Of a stretch of 64,000 nucleotides of DNA, positions 46,002-58,676 are shown one piece after another. The notes below the pieces were generated by a model. That model made no database searches and was not told the origin of the DNA. It was given only the letters and a program-made list of their open reading frames with translations. Made by a program: the position numbers and the translations under genes. Location of the stretch: contig NC_059550.1 of the NCBI RefSeq assembly GCF_905220415.1, positions 10,418,501 to 10,482,500 on the forward strand, written 5' to 3'. The stretch comes from Colias croceus. Its lineage: Eukaryota; Arthropoda; Insecta; Lepidoptera; Pieridae. The first letter of the stretch is position 1. Every line of letters begins with the position of its first letter.

Positions 46002-47052
46002 ATTTTATAATCCGTGGGACCATCAACATTTCTTGTCATACATTTCTTTGATTTAACTTATTGCCGTGCGAACGAAGTAGCGGACATATAATTTTGTACT
46101 CAATTACAAATTACAATAACAATAAACAAACAAATTATCCACTTACAATTTCATCAGATCCTCGTTTAAAAATCCATAATCATTAATCGTAAGGTCAGAA
46201 CCGCTGATTACTAACAATTATTGAGAAAATATCTTTAACTTATGAAATACACAAACATTTTCCGTCGGATTTCCTCAAAGGTTAAAACTTAAATTATATC
46301 GGGAAATGTTTATACAAATCCTTTGTTCCTGGACATTGGTTATTATTGACTTGATGTAATCAGCTATTATTGAACGTTATTATATTATTGGCCTTATTAA
46401 TTATGTCATATTAGGTGAATCGAACGTAATTGTAGTCAAATGATATGACTCGGTCGAAGTGCAATTGCTAATTGCACTCCGTATTGCATGAATGGAAACG
46501 TGTTGTTCATAAAAAGTTTGTAACAGGGGTGTTGCGGATGCAGATTTTTTCACATCCACGGAGTTTTGAACTTTGTAAATATGGATAAATGTTTTTAACG
46601 TGAATTTTAGGTTATTATACATTTTATGTTATTGGTATACAAAGGGCTAGATAGTACGAGAACAAAACAGGTGTCTATAAAGAAATAAAATAAATTATCA
46701 CCTAAGGATGAAACTATCACACTTTACATATTCTGAGCTCAGATTATAGAAGATTGTAAGTTTTAAATTCTTTATCCATCTTAGAAAAATACTACATTCT
46801 ATCCCGATTATTAACAGTTTTATACCGAGTAAAACGGTACAAAACATGTTAACTGTAAGATACGTTTAGCAGGTGTATAAATATGATTATAAATAGAGCT
46901 CTTTATTGGAATTGAATTTAGCTGAGATTGGACGAGATTATTGGAAATAGGTCACGAGTATTTAGCCTTCAACGATTATAATATAAATTATAAACATTAT
47001 ACATGTACCTACTTCATCGTTTATTCAAAAAACATTATAAGCTTTAATAATA
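46002..47052. other. AT-rich DNA without recognised genes
   Basis: No exon, RNA gene or repeat was seen on either strand. Confidence 0.35.
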
Positions 47053-47271
47053 ACTAGCTGCGCTCAACGGTTTCACCCGCATGGCTCCGCTCCTTACCTG
47101 TTGGTCTTAGCGTGATGAATGATGATATTATGTATATATTCTATAGCCTTCTTGAATGGGCTATCTTACACCGAAAGAATTTTTCAAATGGGACCAGTAG
47201 TTTCTGAGATTAGCGCGTTCAAACAAACACACAAAAAACAAACTCTTCAGCTTTATAATATTAGTATAGAT
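47053..47271 (-). repeat. Short dispersed repeat (same family as 45795), reverse orientation
   Basis: It begins ACTAGCTGCGCTCAACGGTT, carries GGTCTTAGCGTGATGAATG and CCAGTAGTTTCTGAG, and ends CAGCTTTATAATATTAGTAT. It forms an inverted pair with the copy 1 kb upstream. Confidence 0.7.
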
Positions 47272-49426
47272 AAGTTAAGTATAGATACCTATACATAAGT
47301 TAAGTCTTGATCAGTAAAAGTGCTAAACTAGAAAGTAATCTGTAGATAATCCGCTGACCGCTATGTCTTGAACTCGAAGTATAAAAATAAAAAAAAGTAA
47401 CAGATAATAATATACCTATTACCAGAGTATTTAGTACTATACTGGTAATAAAGCATTAGGTGGATGACGTGGTATTAGTCTGCTGTCTGGTGGAGGACAC
47501 AAACACATGTTCCCGTTAAAGTCGATCATTAAAACAGACAACCTCTCCAATAATCTCATATCCTAAAATATATTAACTATCTTAATCTGACTACGACTAC
47601 GACACTCTCTTATTAGAATTACTCTTAAAATAAATCAATACATATAACATATATTTATTACATTAAAAACTAAACAAAGAAATAGCGCTGTTATCAGCAA
47701 TAGCAGGTGATCGTCTGTTATCAGTGATAAGAGTGACTCAGTGATGTCAGCAGCTGATAACGATGTTTGCCAAGGAATCGCTTACACCAATATTTTTATT
47801 GATAATACAATATTGTATCAATAAAATGTAAATTTTTAAATTCCAATTACAACGGCTTATCAAACATACTGAGCATATTTTTATAGTCGATAAATAGATG
47901 TAGGAAAATCATATAAAACCATTTTTAATTTGATTCAATCGTTTAGAAGGCGTGATGTCTCAACACATAGTATTTGAAAATTATAATTTATATTATGGAT
48001 AAAACAGTAATTTCCGTCCACGAAAATCGTCATTGCAATAATAAATGATGTGGTGACCGAGCCCAGCACATATCAAGATTGCGTTTATCAAAAAATTAGG
48101 CAACAGAGTTTCCCTGTATATAGATTATAGATAGAAAAATTCCTCCTAATCTGTAGTAATATGTATTTGAAAAACAGATGTTTATCTTAAACTAATATCG
48201 ACCATTATCTCTGTTTTATATCGACTATTACCTACTCGCAGATCGCTTTTATATGAATTAGGAATGTAGGCTTTTTCTAGCACGTAATTTTAATTAAAAT
48301 TCGAAAGCGTGCCCTTACACCAGATTAATCTATACATTGACAAATGTCCCAAATCCGAGTAGGGCTTATTAAGACTTAAGTATTAGAACAAGAAGCCAAT
48401 AAAGCCTTGAGGTAATCTCCTTAGTTCGGAAGCGAAGCGCGCCCCGCCGCGCCCGACTTCAATCATACTAATGCACTGTCATGTATTATTGAAATGAATC
48501 ATTCTTCAATTAGATGAAAAGCTAATTAATAAATATCATGATGTGAAGTGAAGCTAATGGTAAATGTAGATTTAGCTAAATACAAGTACCACGTATTCTT
48601 CATACTTTACTGGACTGAATTTCCAACCGTCTTCAAAAAAGGAGGATGTTCTGTATTTATTTTGTTATTGTTTTCTCTCATCATCTTTTTTCTCTCATAT
48701 GTTTGATCTCATCACTTATACTTTATCTTATGAAAATTATAATTACAAAATAGTTTGTAACATGAAACAAGGATAAAACACTTCAATGTAACATAATGTT
48801 ATATACTCCGTCGTCATCCAAGTTAAACGACGCGGTCTAATAGGTACACATAATAATAAGTTTGTTTTGCCCTCGATTTTGGGGATAAGTTTCAAGTGTG
48901 GTCTTTGTTCATTCTAGAATAAAAATTGAAAAAAATCGTATCTATAGACAAAATAACCATATAAGTATGAATAATTCTCAAATTATTAGTTTACCCATTG
49001 TATTTTTTTTGTGAAAAATTATCGAGTCGAAAAATTATGGTAAGGCATTGAAAAAAGCACATTTTGTTAAAGATTGAAATCGCGCTGTAATGGCTGGCTT
49101 CGTCCGTGCTCTACCGTCTACGATTTAATCGAGTTTTGGCTCTATGTTTGTTAGCGGTACTATTCAGTAAGTATAAGTAAGTACCTACATAATATTATGT
49201 TTGTTATTTAATATATTTTGGTTATTATAAGCCCTGTTGCGGGGTTATTACTTATTGGTCAAACGATACCTAAATATAAGAACTTGCAAGGGTAAGTCTG
49301 AATTGTTTTCGTAAGAGTAAGTATAGATAATATCCAACGTCATAATTGGTCTATAATAATGAATAATCATTAAGCTTACCATTTAATTAAGACATACCAA
49401 TAGCAGGTAAGTATTATCATTAATAG
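47272..49426. other. AT-rich DNA without recognised genes
   Basis: A small GC-rich patch is at 48430-48460 (AAGCGAAGCGCGCCCCGCCG). No coding exon or structured repeat was found. Confidence 0.35.
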
Positions 49427-50572
49427 GGTAACCTATTAAAAACTCGAATTTCTATTACCCGAATCTTAAAACCCCGAAAACGGTTGTTAGAACTTTTAAA
49501 AGACAGATGTAATGAATGACAAATTTTTAAAATTCCTTTTTTAATTTCCCAGATGAATCAATTTCCAGATGCACCAAAACCAGATTTTTAAAAAGTATTT
49601 TTTTGTTTCCCGTATTCTCATAATCCAGATCTCATTATACCAGATTCTCAGAATACTTTTTTTTGATACCCATCGTACCATTTTCCAAATAAACTATTGC
49701 CAAATTTTCATAATCTTTTTATTTGGTTCCCATATAATCGTATAACAGTTAAACTATTGCCAGATTTTCATAATCTTTTTATTTGATTTCCCAACAATCG
49801 TGATTATACCTTTATTATCGACTGAAAATAAACATTGTCAGTAAGTAAATTTATTGTTTTACTTGCCCATTACAGATAGGTTTAAGTGTCAAATTCGACT
49901 CAGTAGGTTAGGTTAGGTTTGAACTGCGATCCCCACGCACGAGCCGAGCGAGCGAAGCGAGCGTGCCGCGGTAGCGGCCGGCGAGTGCCAGAACCGACTC
50001 GCTGTTATTTAACTTGCCCACTACAGAAAGGTTTAAGTGTCAAATTCGATTCAGTAGGTTAGGTTAGGTTTGACTTTCATAAACAACGCACGAGCCGAGC
50101 GAGCGAAGCGAGCGTGCCGCGGCAGCGGCCGGCGAGTGCCAGAACCGATTCGCTATTGTTTTATTTGCCCATTACAGAAAGGATTAAGTGTTAAAATCAT
50201 TTCAGTAGGTTCAGTAGGTTAGGATTTCGTTTTTCTGGATATCATTTATTTGAATTTCAAAAATCTGGACATTGTTTGTCTGGATATCAATTAACTGTAT
50301 TTCAAAAATTTGTGTTTAAAAAATCTGGCTTTCGTGCATATGGATTACGGTCATCTGCATTTTGTGCATTTAGATTTCGTACGTCTGGAACTCATTCGTC
50401 TGGATTGTAAAACGTCGTACAAATGAAGAAATGGGCAAATGAAATTCGGAGTTGCGATTATATGGCAAATATAACTTCGAAATTTTAAAATTCGGGGTTA
50501 TGAAAAAATGTCCAAACGTTTTCTGGATTATAATATTCGGAATATTAAAATTCGAGATTAAGAGGGCTTATT
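49427..50572. mobile_element. Inverted-end element made of degenerate CCAGAT / TCTGGA repeats
   Basis: The left end (TTAAAAACTCGAATTTCTAT ... CCCCGAAAACG) and right end (CGTTTTCTGGATTATAATAT ... AATTCGAGATTAAG) are imperfect inverted counterparts of about 55 bases. The left half is a string of variants of CCAGATTTTCATAATC, and the right half is a string of TCTGGATATCATTTGTTTG-like units, the inverted form. The middle holds the CpG-rich tandem cassette at 49857-50215. No coding frame is present, and the ends are too degenerate to define a TSD. Confidence 0.6.
49857..50215 (+). repeat. Tandem CpG-rich cassette, period about 150 bp
   Basis: Units start at about 49857, 50007 and 50158 with A(C/T)TTGCCCA(T/C)TACAGA. 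The first two continue through TTAGGTTAGG, CGAGCCGAGCGAGCGAAGCG and GCGGCCGGCGAGTGCCAGAA. The third is truncated. The GC content is very unlike the surroundings. A single related cassette lies at 12368-12480 in another palindromic element. Confidence 0.75.
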
Positions 50573-53300
50573 CAATTTAACGCAAGTCAAAATCTCCGCG
50601 ATCTATTACGATAGATCGCGGCTTGCGCTATCCTTTTACTATGAACAGCATAGGTCCACAGGAGAGCGCCGAGCAACATGTCCTCTCTCTGGAAAGGCTC
50701 GCTGCCGACTGATTTTAATCGGGTCGCGCGCAGTGTTTTATAGTACTTTAAAAAAAATTGTAGAAAAATAATAGAGGTACCTTAGTTGATTTTTTAAATT
50801 TTATCTTATAAGTAATACGTTCTTTTATTGCAATATGTATAAATTATATTCAACTAAGTCAAATATCTTGGTGAAAATAATCATTTTGTCGACTATAATT
50901 TCTAAAAAAATTCACATTGTTCGGATTTTAATTTCGTAAGTTAGGAGTCCAAAATAAAAAAATCTTTTAACTAACTATTTTCATAAGGATTTTTGCAGTT
51001 AGTTAAAAAAAATGTGTGTTAGATCTGTCAGCAATTTCAGATATTTTTAGCTTCGAAATTGACACTAAAAGTGAAATCAAGTAATCATCGGCTCAGTTAT
51101 CTTGATGGTATTCACAAATACTGTATTAATTGAAAAAAACTCTTAACTAACTATATAGACAATAAAATTTCCTAAAATTATTAGTAATTCATATGTTTGT
51201 AAGATAAGTGGTTGATGGACAATCTGGTTTGAAAAATCACATATTTGAGCCAAACAGCGCACGGACCGCGTACACGGCCTTAAGATAGGTAACCCATTAA
51301 TAGACCTATGTAATGAAATCTCGTGAACAAAAGCAATCCGTTGGTCGTGTCGTCAGTCGTCACCACATAACGGTTGGTGACAATCCACTCGTGTGACGTA
51401 CCATCACCGCTCGGAGACGGGAAATTGATTTATCTGTGGAAATTCTGTTTTCTACACTTGTAATATTAGTATATAATTTATTATGTATGATGACAACTGA
51501 TTCTACAGTGATTGTTTGCGTTTGTTGTGTAAATACCTAGTACCTAAAATACACAAGTTTATTATTATAGAGATACAGCTTAAAATATAATGCATGTTAT
51601 ATTTTTTTAAACATAATACGTTTTATCATGTGCAATGCCACACGGGGCTATTTAAAATTATCACAACCATTGTAAACTAAGGATGATTAAACCTATACTT
51701 TCACTGATACTGCGAATTCTTATGATTCATTGACACATCAAATAACACGCATTTTTTACATAATCGACAATAATTAATAAAAGTGAATTCATTTAAATAG
51801 AATGTGACAAAAATTTAGAAAACATTGAACCAAAATTTTAAATTATAATTACTATACTAAAATAAGTGTAGGTACTTTATTTACACATTTTTATAGCATC
51901 GCCAGCACAGTTACATAAAGCTTACGCGAATTATTACAATAAATATTTGCACTTTCCGAAATTGGCTCCAATTTCACTGCACCAACACATCCGGTTCGTG
52001 AAATATAAAAATACTTTACTTGACTCAATTTTGTATCAACTGGTCAATATAAAATATTCTGGTTATAAATTTTTAACTAGTTCATACCGCGGTATTGTCT
52101 GTGATTAGTAAAATTTTGTTGATGGAACGGATGAGAAAGACCTTACAAGGATTATAATGCAGACTGCAGTGTCAACTAACTTTTGCTTTTTTTGTTTTCA
52201 GGATAGATTCTCTACTAATCTTTTCTTTTTGTTATATATTAAATTAGTTTTAAGTTATCGCCTTATATTTATAATTTACATATTGAATAGATAATATATC
52301 GCAATATTAGAGAAACCATTAGGTACATTTTTATTTAAAAAATTACATTCTTTGGGATGATATGATATACTTACCTATTACTTATGTACATTAAAAATAT
52401 TTCCTCAAGAGTCGAGTGCATTTGATAATAAACAGTAATTGCTTATTTTCTTAATAACATCTCAATTAAAATTGCGTGCGCCGACACACATTCACTCTGA
52501 AAAAGTGTAACGATCGTAATAATCTCCTCGCTAATAACAGACATGTAATAAATGTAATCATTGTTATTCATACATTTGCGTTATTTACAGATTTCAACTG
52601 TAGTTTCATTTGTGTAGCGAGTACCATATTTTATAAAAACTTAAAACAAAAACATTTAAAACGTTTCTATTACTTTTTATCATTTTACCGAAGAATTTGG
52701 CAAATAAAAAAAAAGTTAAAATTTCAAACATTTCTGAAACTAATAAGTTAAGGCTACGTTATTTTTCCTTTCTTTTTACTTCAAATGATAAATAATACTT
52801 TGATCCCTCTAAAACTATATTACACCTACAAGCATTGAGATACTACGTAGTACATAGTAACTCAATGCTTATAACAAGTCACCCTGTATATTAAAACATC
52901 GCAATCAAGATGAAGACTATTAGTATAAATCACAATTCAATACAATTTTATTGAAACAAAAAGGAGAATTTAAAGAATTTATTGAAGATACCTTAGAAAA
53001 AAGATTAAACGGATGCAACAATAGTTAATGTTTACGACGTCTTTAACTACGAATGCTATTGTGAAAACTGAAAACCGTTAGTTCGTAATTCCAAGACAGA
53101 TTATATTAGATTGTCGAATCATTGTGAATAACAATAAACCATGAAAAATTTTAAGCTTTTTTTATCAACACAATGGCGGATATAATAAAGCGAGCAGAAT
53201 ATTGGGTAGAGCCTCGACATCTCTACATGTAGGTAAACGTTATTTTTAAAACACAGACTCACTACTACTACATATTGTAGTATTGTACTTATAGTACATC
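50573..53300. other. AT-rich DNA with a strong short hairpin near its start
   Basis: A perfect 10-bp hairpin CCGCGATCTA-TTACGA-TAGATCGCGG is at 50596-50621, with an outer CGCAAG/CTTGCG pair. Another hairpin (AAGCATTGAG ... CTCAATGCTT) is at 52830-52870. GC-richer unassigned patches lie at 50650-50750 and 51330-51420. No exon was recognised. Confidence 0.4.
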
Positions 53301-53474
53301 TTAATATATATAAATCTCGTGTCACAATGTTTGTCCTCAATGGACTCCTAAACCACTTAACCGATTATAATAAAATTCGCACACCATGTGCAGTTCGATC
53401 CAACTTGAGAGATAGGATAGTTTAAATCTCAAATCGTCAGAGAAAGCGGGTGAAGCCGCGGGCGGTAAGCTAGT
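53301..53474 (+). repeat. Short dispersed repeat (TCTCGTGTCACAATGTTTGT subfamily)
   Basis: It runs from TTAATATATATAAATCTCGT to GGGTGAAGCCGCGGGCGGTA and ends GCTAGT. The same subfamily appears in opposite orientation at 59989-60155. Confidence 0.7.
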
Positions 53475-55197
53475 ATATAGCTTTAGCAAAATCTCTTACC
53501 ACACTTAGTACTTACATAATTTACTAAAGGACATAGTTATATAATGTTTTAAGATTGTTTGGTAATTTGGTTGTAAATTGAAATTACGCTGCGCAATAAA
53601 ATTCATATATTTATATCGCGTCATATTTATCTTATGTTGTACTTCACAATACACAATACCTTTAGTAGAGAACAGGTTTGCACTCTTACCGTTTCGCGAC
53701 CACTTTTTATTCGCACTTTCTTTATTGTTCAACGACTATCATAATTGCAACTCGTCTGAAAATTAATGGTTCAACTCTATAAGATGAAAGGCTTCGTATC
53801 CAAGACCGAAGAATATTATAATAAAATGATTTTGTACCAAGGTTTGTTCTAGAAGGACTACCGTATTATTACCGTATATACCGTAATGTATCTATTAAAT
53901 AATATGTTACAAGCAATGTGACCCCAAAATATTATACTCAGATAAATATAGTTTTGCCTTTTGATACGTAAGAATCGTTAGAATCGAACTCTAATCCTAA
54001 ATTTATAAATGAATAGCTTCCAAATGGTTAGAAGAAAAAGTTTGCAGTTATATTTTTTAATGCTATTGTGTGAGGGTGCTAATTTTTTAAACATATAAAT
54101 ACGAATGTAATCGCAGACAACAGACTTACCTATGTTTTAAATTCATTTAAATAATGATTCAGTCTGTGATTCAGTGCCTGGATTTACATAACATTTAATT
54201 AAAACTCAAGTAATGAAGTAATGAAGTCATATTATAATATTCCACGTTAAGCTGCGCAATATGACATAATGATTTTATGTTTAAATCATAATTGTAGACG
54301 GAAATAATTAGATTAATTACTTACTTAAACTTATACACTAGCCAGTGACCTCTTTGCTTATATACATACATAATAATGTGTCTTGTTTAAAATATAATAG
54401 TATTAACTATGGCTCTTTTTATTTATAATAATTTGCAATTGGATTAGTCTAAGATGATCTAGAATTAAATAAAAATAAAAACTGATGAGCATAATATGTT
54501 GACTAACCTTCATCTTGCCCAAAATATAGGTAAATATTAAATAATTAGTTCACGATTATAAGTAAGTAGCTATCTACAATATAATCTGATTAAGTATTTA
54601 TTTATTCAATTAGACTTCCTGCAGCAGGACTTTTGAATCAAATCAATACAGATTCTGCAGAGAAGAGACGGAAAGAAACTTCCCAATTGACTTTCAGCTA
54701 TTAGTCATATCTAATACACAACATTTTGTACATTCATTATCAAACATATAAGAATACTTGACCCATTAACATTTGATATTTCCACAACCAAATTATAATA
54801 TACAGCAACCTAAATACAAATTCTAAAGGGCGGCAAAGACGCAGTACTGCAATGGGCGAGGAAATGGGTCGGCGCGCCCCTCACCAGCCCTTTCTGACCC
54901 TATTCCTTCGACCTTCACGTGACACCTTGCGAAATGACATGACAGTGTCCAATCTCAAGGTTACTTTACTAACAGCTAGGGGTTCTTTTACTTGAAAAAT
55001 AAATTTTTTGTTACGGTAAACTGCGTAGAGTGTGATTTCAATTTGAAGATAATAAACTGTTAAGTTAAAGTAAATGTTTAATCAATTAATGGCAGTAATA
55101 TAAATGTAGTCCAATTAAATTGTCAATTATGTAGTGTAAAACAAAACAATTCAGTTGATTTAATTTAAGTGCCTATAAAGTAGTATTTTTATATAAT
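53475..55197. other. AT-rich DNA containing an isolated GC-rich block
   Basis: No exon was recognised. Around 54829-54960 a non-repetitive GC-rich block contains GGTCGGCGCGCCCCTCACCA and a CACGTG E-box (54918-54923). The remainder is featureless. Confidence 0.4.
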
Positions 55198-55200
55198 TAA

Positions 55201-55372
55201 GGGCCGATTTTTCAATCCTTGGTTAAAACTTATCTGTCCAATAAAGTATTCAACGATATTATTAAAATGTCACCACATTGTCAAATACAGGTAATTAGAA
55301 TACATATTTGAAATGGTAGTTAAATACGTTATTCAACGAATAAGTTTTAACCAAGGATTGAAAAATCGGCCC
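55201..55372. mobile_element. 172-bp MITE with TAA target duplication
   Basis: GGGCCGATTTTTCAATCCTT at the left end is mirrored by AAGGATTGAAAAATCGGCCC at the right; the arms extend about 32 bases. TAA flanks both ends (55198-55200 and 55373-55375), as in PIF/Harbinger-type MITEs. Confidence 0.8.
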
Positions 55373-55413
55373 TAAATGTTACAGTGTTTCATGAAACTGA
55401 AAATAGACTTAAC

Positions 55414-56768
55414 TAGTGTTGCCCAAATGCAAGAACAAGACGAGACTTAGCCAGTCTTGGTCTTGGTCTTGCGCCAATACATCTGGTCTTGGTCTTGGTC
55501 TTGGTCTTGCGCTCCCAGTCTTGGTCTTGGTCTTGGTCTTGCAGCAAGAGTCTTGCAAGTCTTGCAATTACCTATTAGTCTATTACTATTTATTAAAGTT
55601 TACTTTAAGTCTTAGAAAAACGTATTAGAATTGGAACATTGTGAGCTTGAATTAACATAGCCATAGTAAAGATCAAGCAGATTAATAAATAACTGAAGAT
55701 TTGATAAGAAATTCGAAAAATCAACTGACCTATATGTCGTTTTCCATGGAATTAACTGTTTCTTAATAAACATTTATGATTTAAACATTTGATTTTTTTT
55801 TCATTTAAGCTTACATTTGCTAAAACATGTAAAAAACAAATTAATTACAATAACTTGACTGTATTTTAAAGAACAATACTTATCTGTTTAGAAAGAGATT
55901 GAACCCTCAACTTATAAGAAATTTAATAAAAGAGTTTTACGATTTATCATTTATTTGAATAAAAAAAAAACATACAAGTAATCAATATTATAATATATAC
56001 TTACTAGAATGAATTAATATGACATCTACTACCTATCCTTACCATTTTATCCTAATCATAATACTACTTGCGTGATCAGTATAATGTATTCATTTTCATT
56101 CTAAGCACTCTGAAACTTATTTATTCTATGGAACACCTGTAGGTACGCTTAAAAAAATTCGAAATTATTTTGCATGAGTATACCTACGCCCTATGGCGGC
56201 AATCAAATAGTGTCAAATGTTATGATTTCGGCGTGGCGGCCACGATTGTTTTAGATTTCAAAAGAAGCCGCCAAGTTTTTCGGAAGTACATGTATCATAA
56301 CCATGTACTTCCGAAAAGCGGCAAATTTCTTTGAGAAGTAAGTACAAAACCTTTGTTGTCGCATTATCAAAGTGCCGATGGTTAAAACATAACTATGCAT
56401 GCACTCAGTTTGATTTTAATAGATATTTTTTTTATTCGCTATGTTTATGGTAGTAATGCGCATAGGTTCAGTTTTTCATATTCTTTGATACAGTTTTTTG
56501 CGTCTCATAGAATTCCTAAGCGTACCTACCTAGTTATACATTATACACCGAACTGTTACACCTAACTACTCAGTGAAATAGCGCTAATTCCTAGCTGCAA
56601 GACGCAAGAGTCTTGCAGGCTAAGTCTTGTTCTTGCTCAAGTCTTGCACGGTCAGTCTTGGTCTTGGTCTTGCTAAAAATACGCGGTCTTGTTCTTGGTC
56701 TTGGTCTTGCAAAAACGCAAGACGCAAGACCAAGACTGCAAGACCAAGACTGAATTTGGGCAACACTA
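55414..56768. mobile_element. hAT-type non-autonomous element with GTCTTG hexamer arrays
   Basis: The ends TAGTGTTGCCCAAAT and ATTTGGGCAACACTA are perfect inverted repeats of hAT type, and the flanks carry the 8-bp duplication GACTTAAC (55406-55413 and 56769-56776). Inside each end is an array of TCTTGG/GTCTTG hexamers (55456-55565 and 56605-56755), each reading CAGTCTTGGTCTTG inward from its terminus. The centre contains a further probable MITE (about 56141-56530). No transposase was found. Confidence 0.8.
56141..56530. repeat. Nested MITE with central hairpin
   Basis: TAGGTACGCTTA on the left is mirrored by TAAGCGTACCTA on the right. A central hairpin TTTCGGAAGTACATG / CATGTACTTCCGAAA (56278-56318) has perfect arms. 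It lies entirely within the hAT-type element. Confidence 0.5.
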
Positions 56769-56776
56769 GACTTAAC

Positions 56777-57081
56777 TATATCCTCCTTACGAATGTAACA
56801 AATAACAAGCTGACTTTAGTGTTTATTGAGGATCTCGAATTTTTCTTAAATGACCATGAAATAATTTATTGCATATAATGTCGTTTATGGTTGTTTGTGG
56901 TGTCATATTTCATAAAAATAAAAACGATAAAAAAATAGCAAAAATAAAAGCATCAACATTCAGTAAACCTTAATTTAAGTATTAAAACTTGGTCAATTCG
57001 ATATATTCTGTTGATATTAATTGTCAATTGTTTTTCCTTATGTATTATATGAAGTACGGTCTACATATTATGTACTAATCT
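56777..57081. other. AT-rich spacer
   Basis: Nothing was recognised in these 305 bases. Confidence 0.3.
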
Positions 57082-57405
57082 ATACATACATATAATAAAT
57101 CTGTAGAAGGGTCAATTCTGTACATTGAAAATATTGAAAAAATCAATAGCAGGGGGTGTTACTGGATCGATACCAAGCCCAAATATGTGATTAAAAAATT
57201 TTTGTCTGTCTGTCTGTCTGTCTGTCTGTATGTTCAGCATCACGTGAAAACTAACGGTTCGATTTCGATGAGACTTGGTATAATTATTCCTTATTATCCT
57301 GGGCATAAAATAGGATACTTTTTATCCCGGAAAAATGCGTAGAAAAAAAAAATCTTAATTTTTCTTAATTTTTCCGCGCGGACGGAGTCGCGGGCGGAAG
57401 CTAGT
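57082..57405 (+). repeat. Dispersed repeat with (GTCT)n and GCTAGTT end
   Basis: It has a (TGTC)n run at 57203-57230, then TGAAAACTAACGGTTCGATT and TTTTATCCCGGAAAAATGCG, and ends GCGCGGACGGAGTCGCGGGC before GGAAGCTAGTT. This is the same terminal logic as the other CTAGT repeats and the form most suggestive of a LINE 3' end. Confidence 0.65.
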
Positions 57406-58158
57406 TAATAATATAACTACTCAATAAGCGCTGAAAGTTCAATACTATTTGCATGAATTTTAGTCATTTACAAGGTTCCGATTATAAATATCAAAGTGTG
57501 ATGTAGATAATTGGATATTTCAAAGTACAATATCATGTTCAAGGCGATAATGTGATAATTGATTAATTACCTACGTCCTACACTCTTATCTTTTGAACAA
57601 TTTGTTTATTTTCTAGAAAATTATTCTAGACTTTATTCATTTTTCATTGGCTTAAATCTTGGCAGTTTTATGTGATAAGTATTATGTATAGACAGTTACT
57701 ACCTATGTATGGTAATCAATTTATTAAGAGTTCACAATACTTCCAGTAAATATATGCAAAAAAATATGTTGCACCGAAATGGCTTTATTGAAAGGAGATT
57801 GCCCAAGTGACTATGGCACTTGGTATCGCAATCAAACTTATTGTGTCAAGATGAAATATAGCTCAATTTAAAGCTTGATGTTAGTACTTTTAGAAACAAT
57901 TAAAGTTTTTATGTAAATAAGCCGCAGTTCGCGACTATAAAAATAAAACAATAGTTTTATTCAACACTTAAAAAAAATACTTTATCGAGTTTAAACTATA
58001 GATAATATTTTAATTTACAAGACAAATGTGAAAAGTAAATCGTAATATCGTAATAAACATTATTTCAAAATAAATAACGTCGAACAATGCGTCGAATACA
58101 TTCATTTCAAACAGAAACTATGACATGACGCTTGCAAAAGAGATAGATATGTATGTGT

Positions 58159-58445
58159 CAAAACAAAAACTTTTACTTTTATTTCTATTTATTCGGTATA
58201 ATTACGACTTAATAGTGATAAATATGATCATTATAAATACAAATAGGAATTAACAATATCACGAACACGAGACACAACTAGTATTTTACCGATTCCATAC
58301 GTCATACATGTTTCAAAACACAAACTTTTACTATTATTTCAATTTATCCGGTATAATTAAGACTTAATAGTGATACATATGATCATTATAAATACAAATA
58401 GGAATTAACAATATATATATACAACTAAAATTTTACCGATGCCAC
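58159..58445. repeat. Tandem duplication, period about 154 bp
   Basis: The unit TCAAAACAAAAACTTTTACT ... GGAATTAACAATAT at 58159-58312 is repeated at 58313-58445 with few changes (for example TCCGGTATAATTAAGAC against TTCGGTATAATTACGAC). The AT-rich unit has no coding sense. Confidence 0.75.
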
Positions 58446-58676
58446 CCGTGGTCATTCTCCTTTAGACTACTTACAGATATGTCCTTGTATAATATGTAAA
58501 TGCAGGCAATTCTACTTTGGAACATAATTAAATTACTGTTTTAATCAAACTGCATTAGTTATCAAGTTTGAAAGGTTTTGCTTATCCTTTCAATAAACAC
58601 GAGTGAATAAACGATAATATTCTGACATTGCAGGTCGTGATCTTTATTGACCGACGCGGACGTACATTTATCTATT

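Noticed and set aside
49900..50080. Interstitial telomere from TTAGG repeats
   Set aside because: Only two to three units per copy occur, and they are embedded in a repeated cassette.
55416..56878. Open frames with Leu-Gly or Ser-Trp repeats
   Set aside because: They are produced by the GTCTTG hexamer arrays of the hAT-type element.
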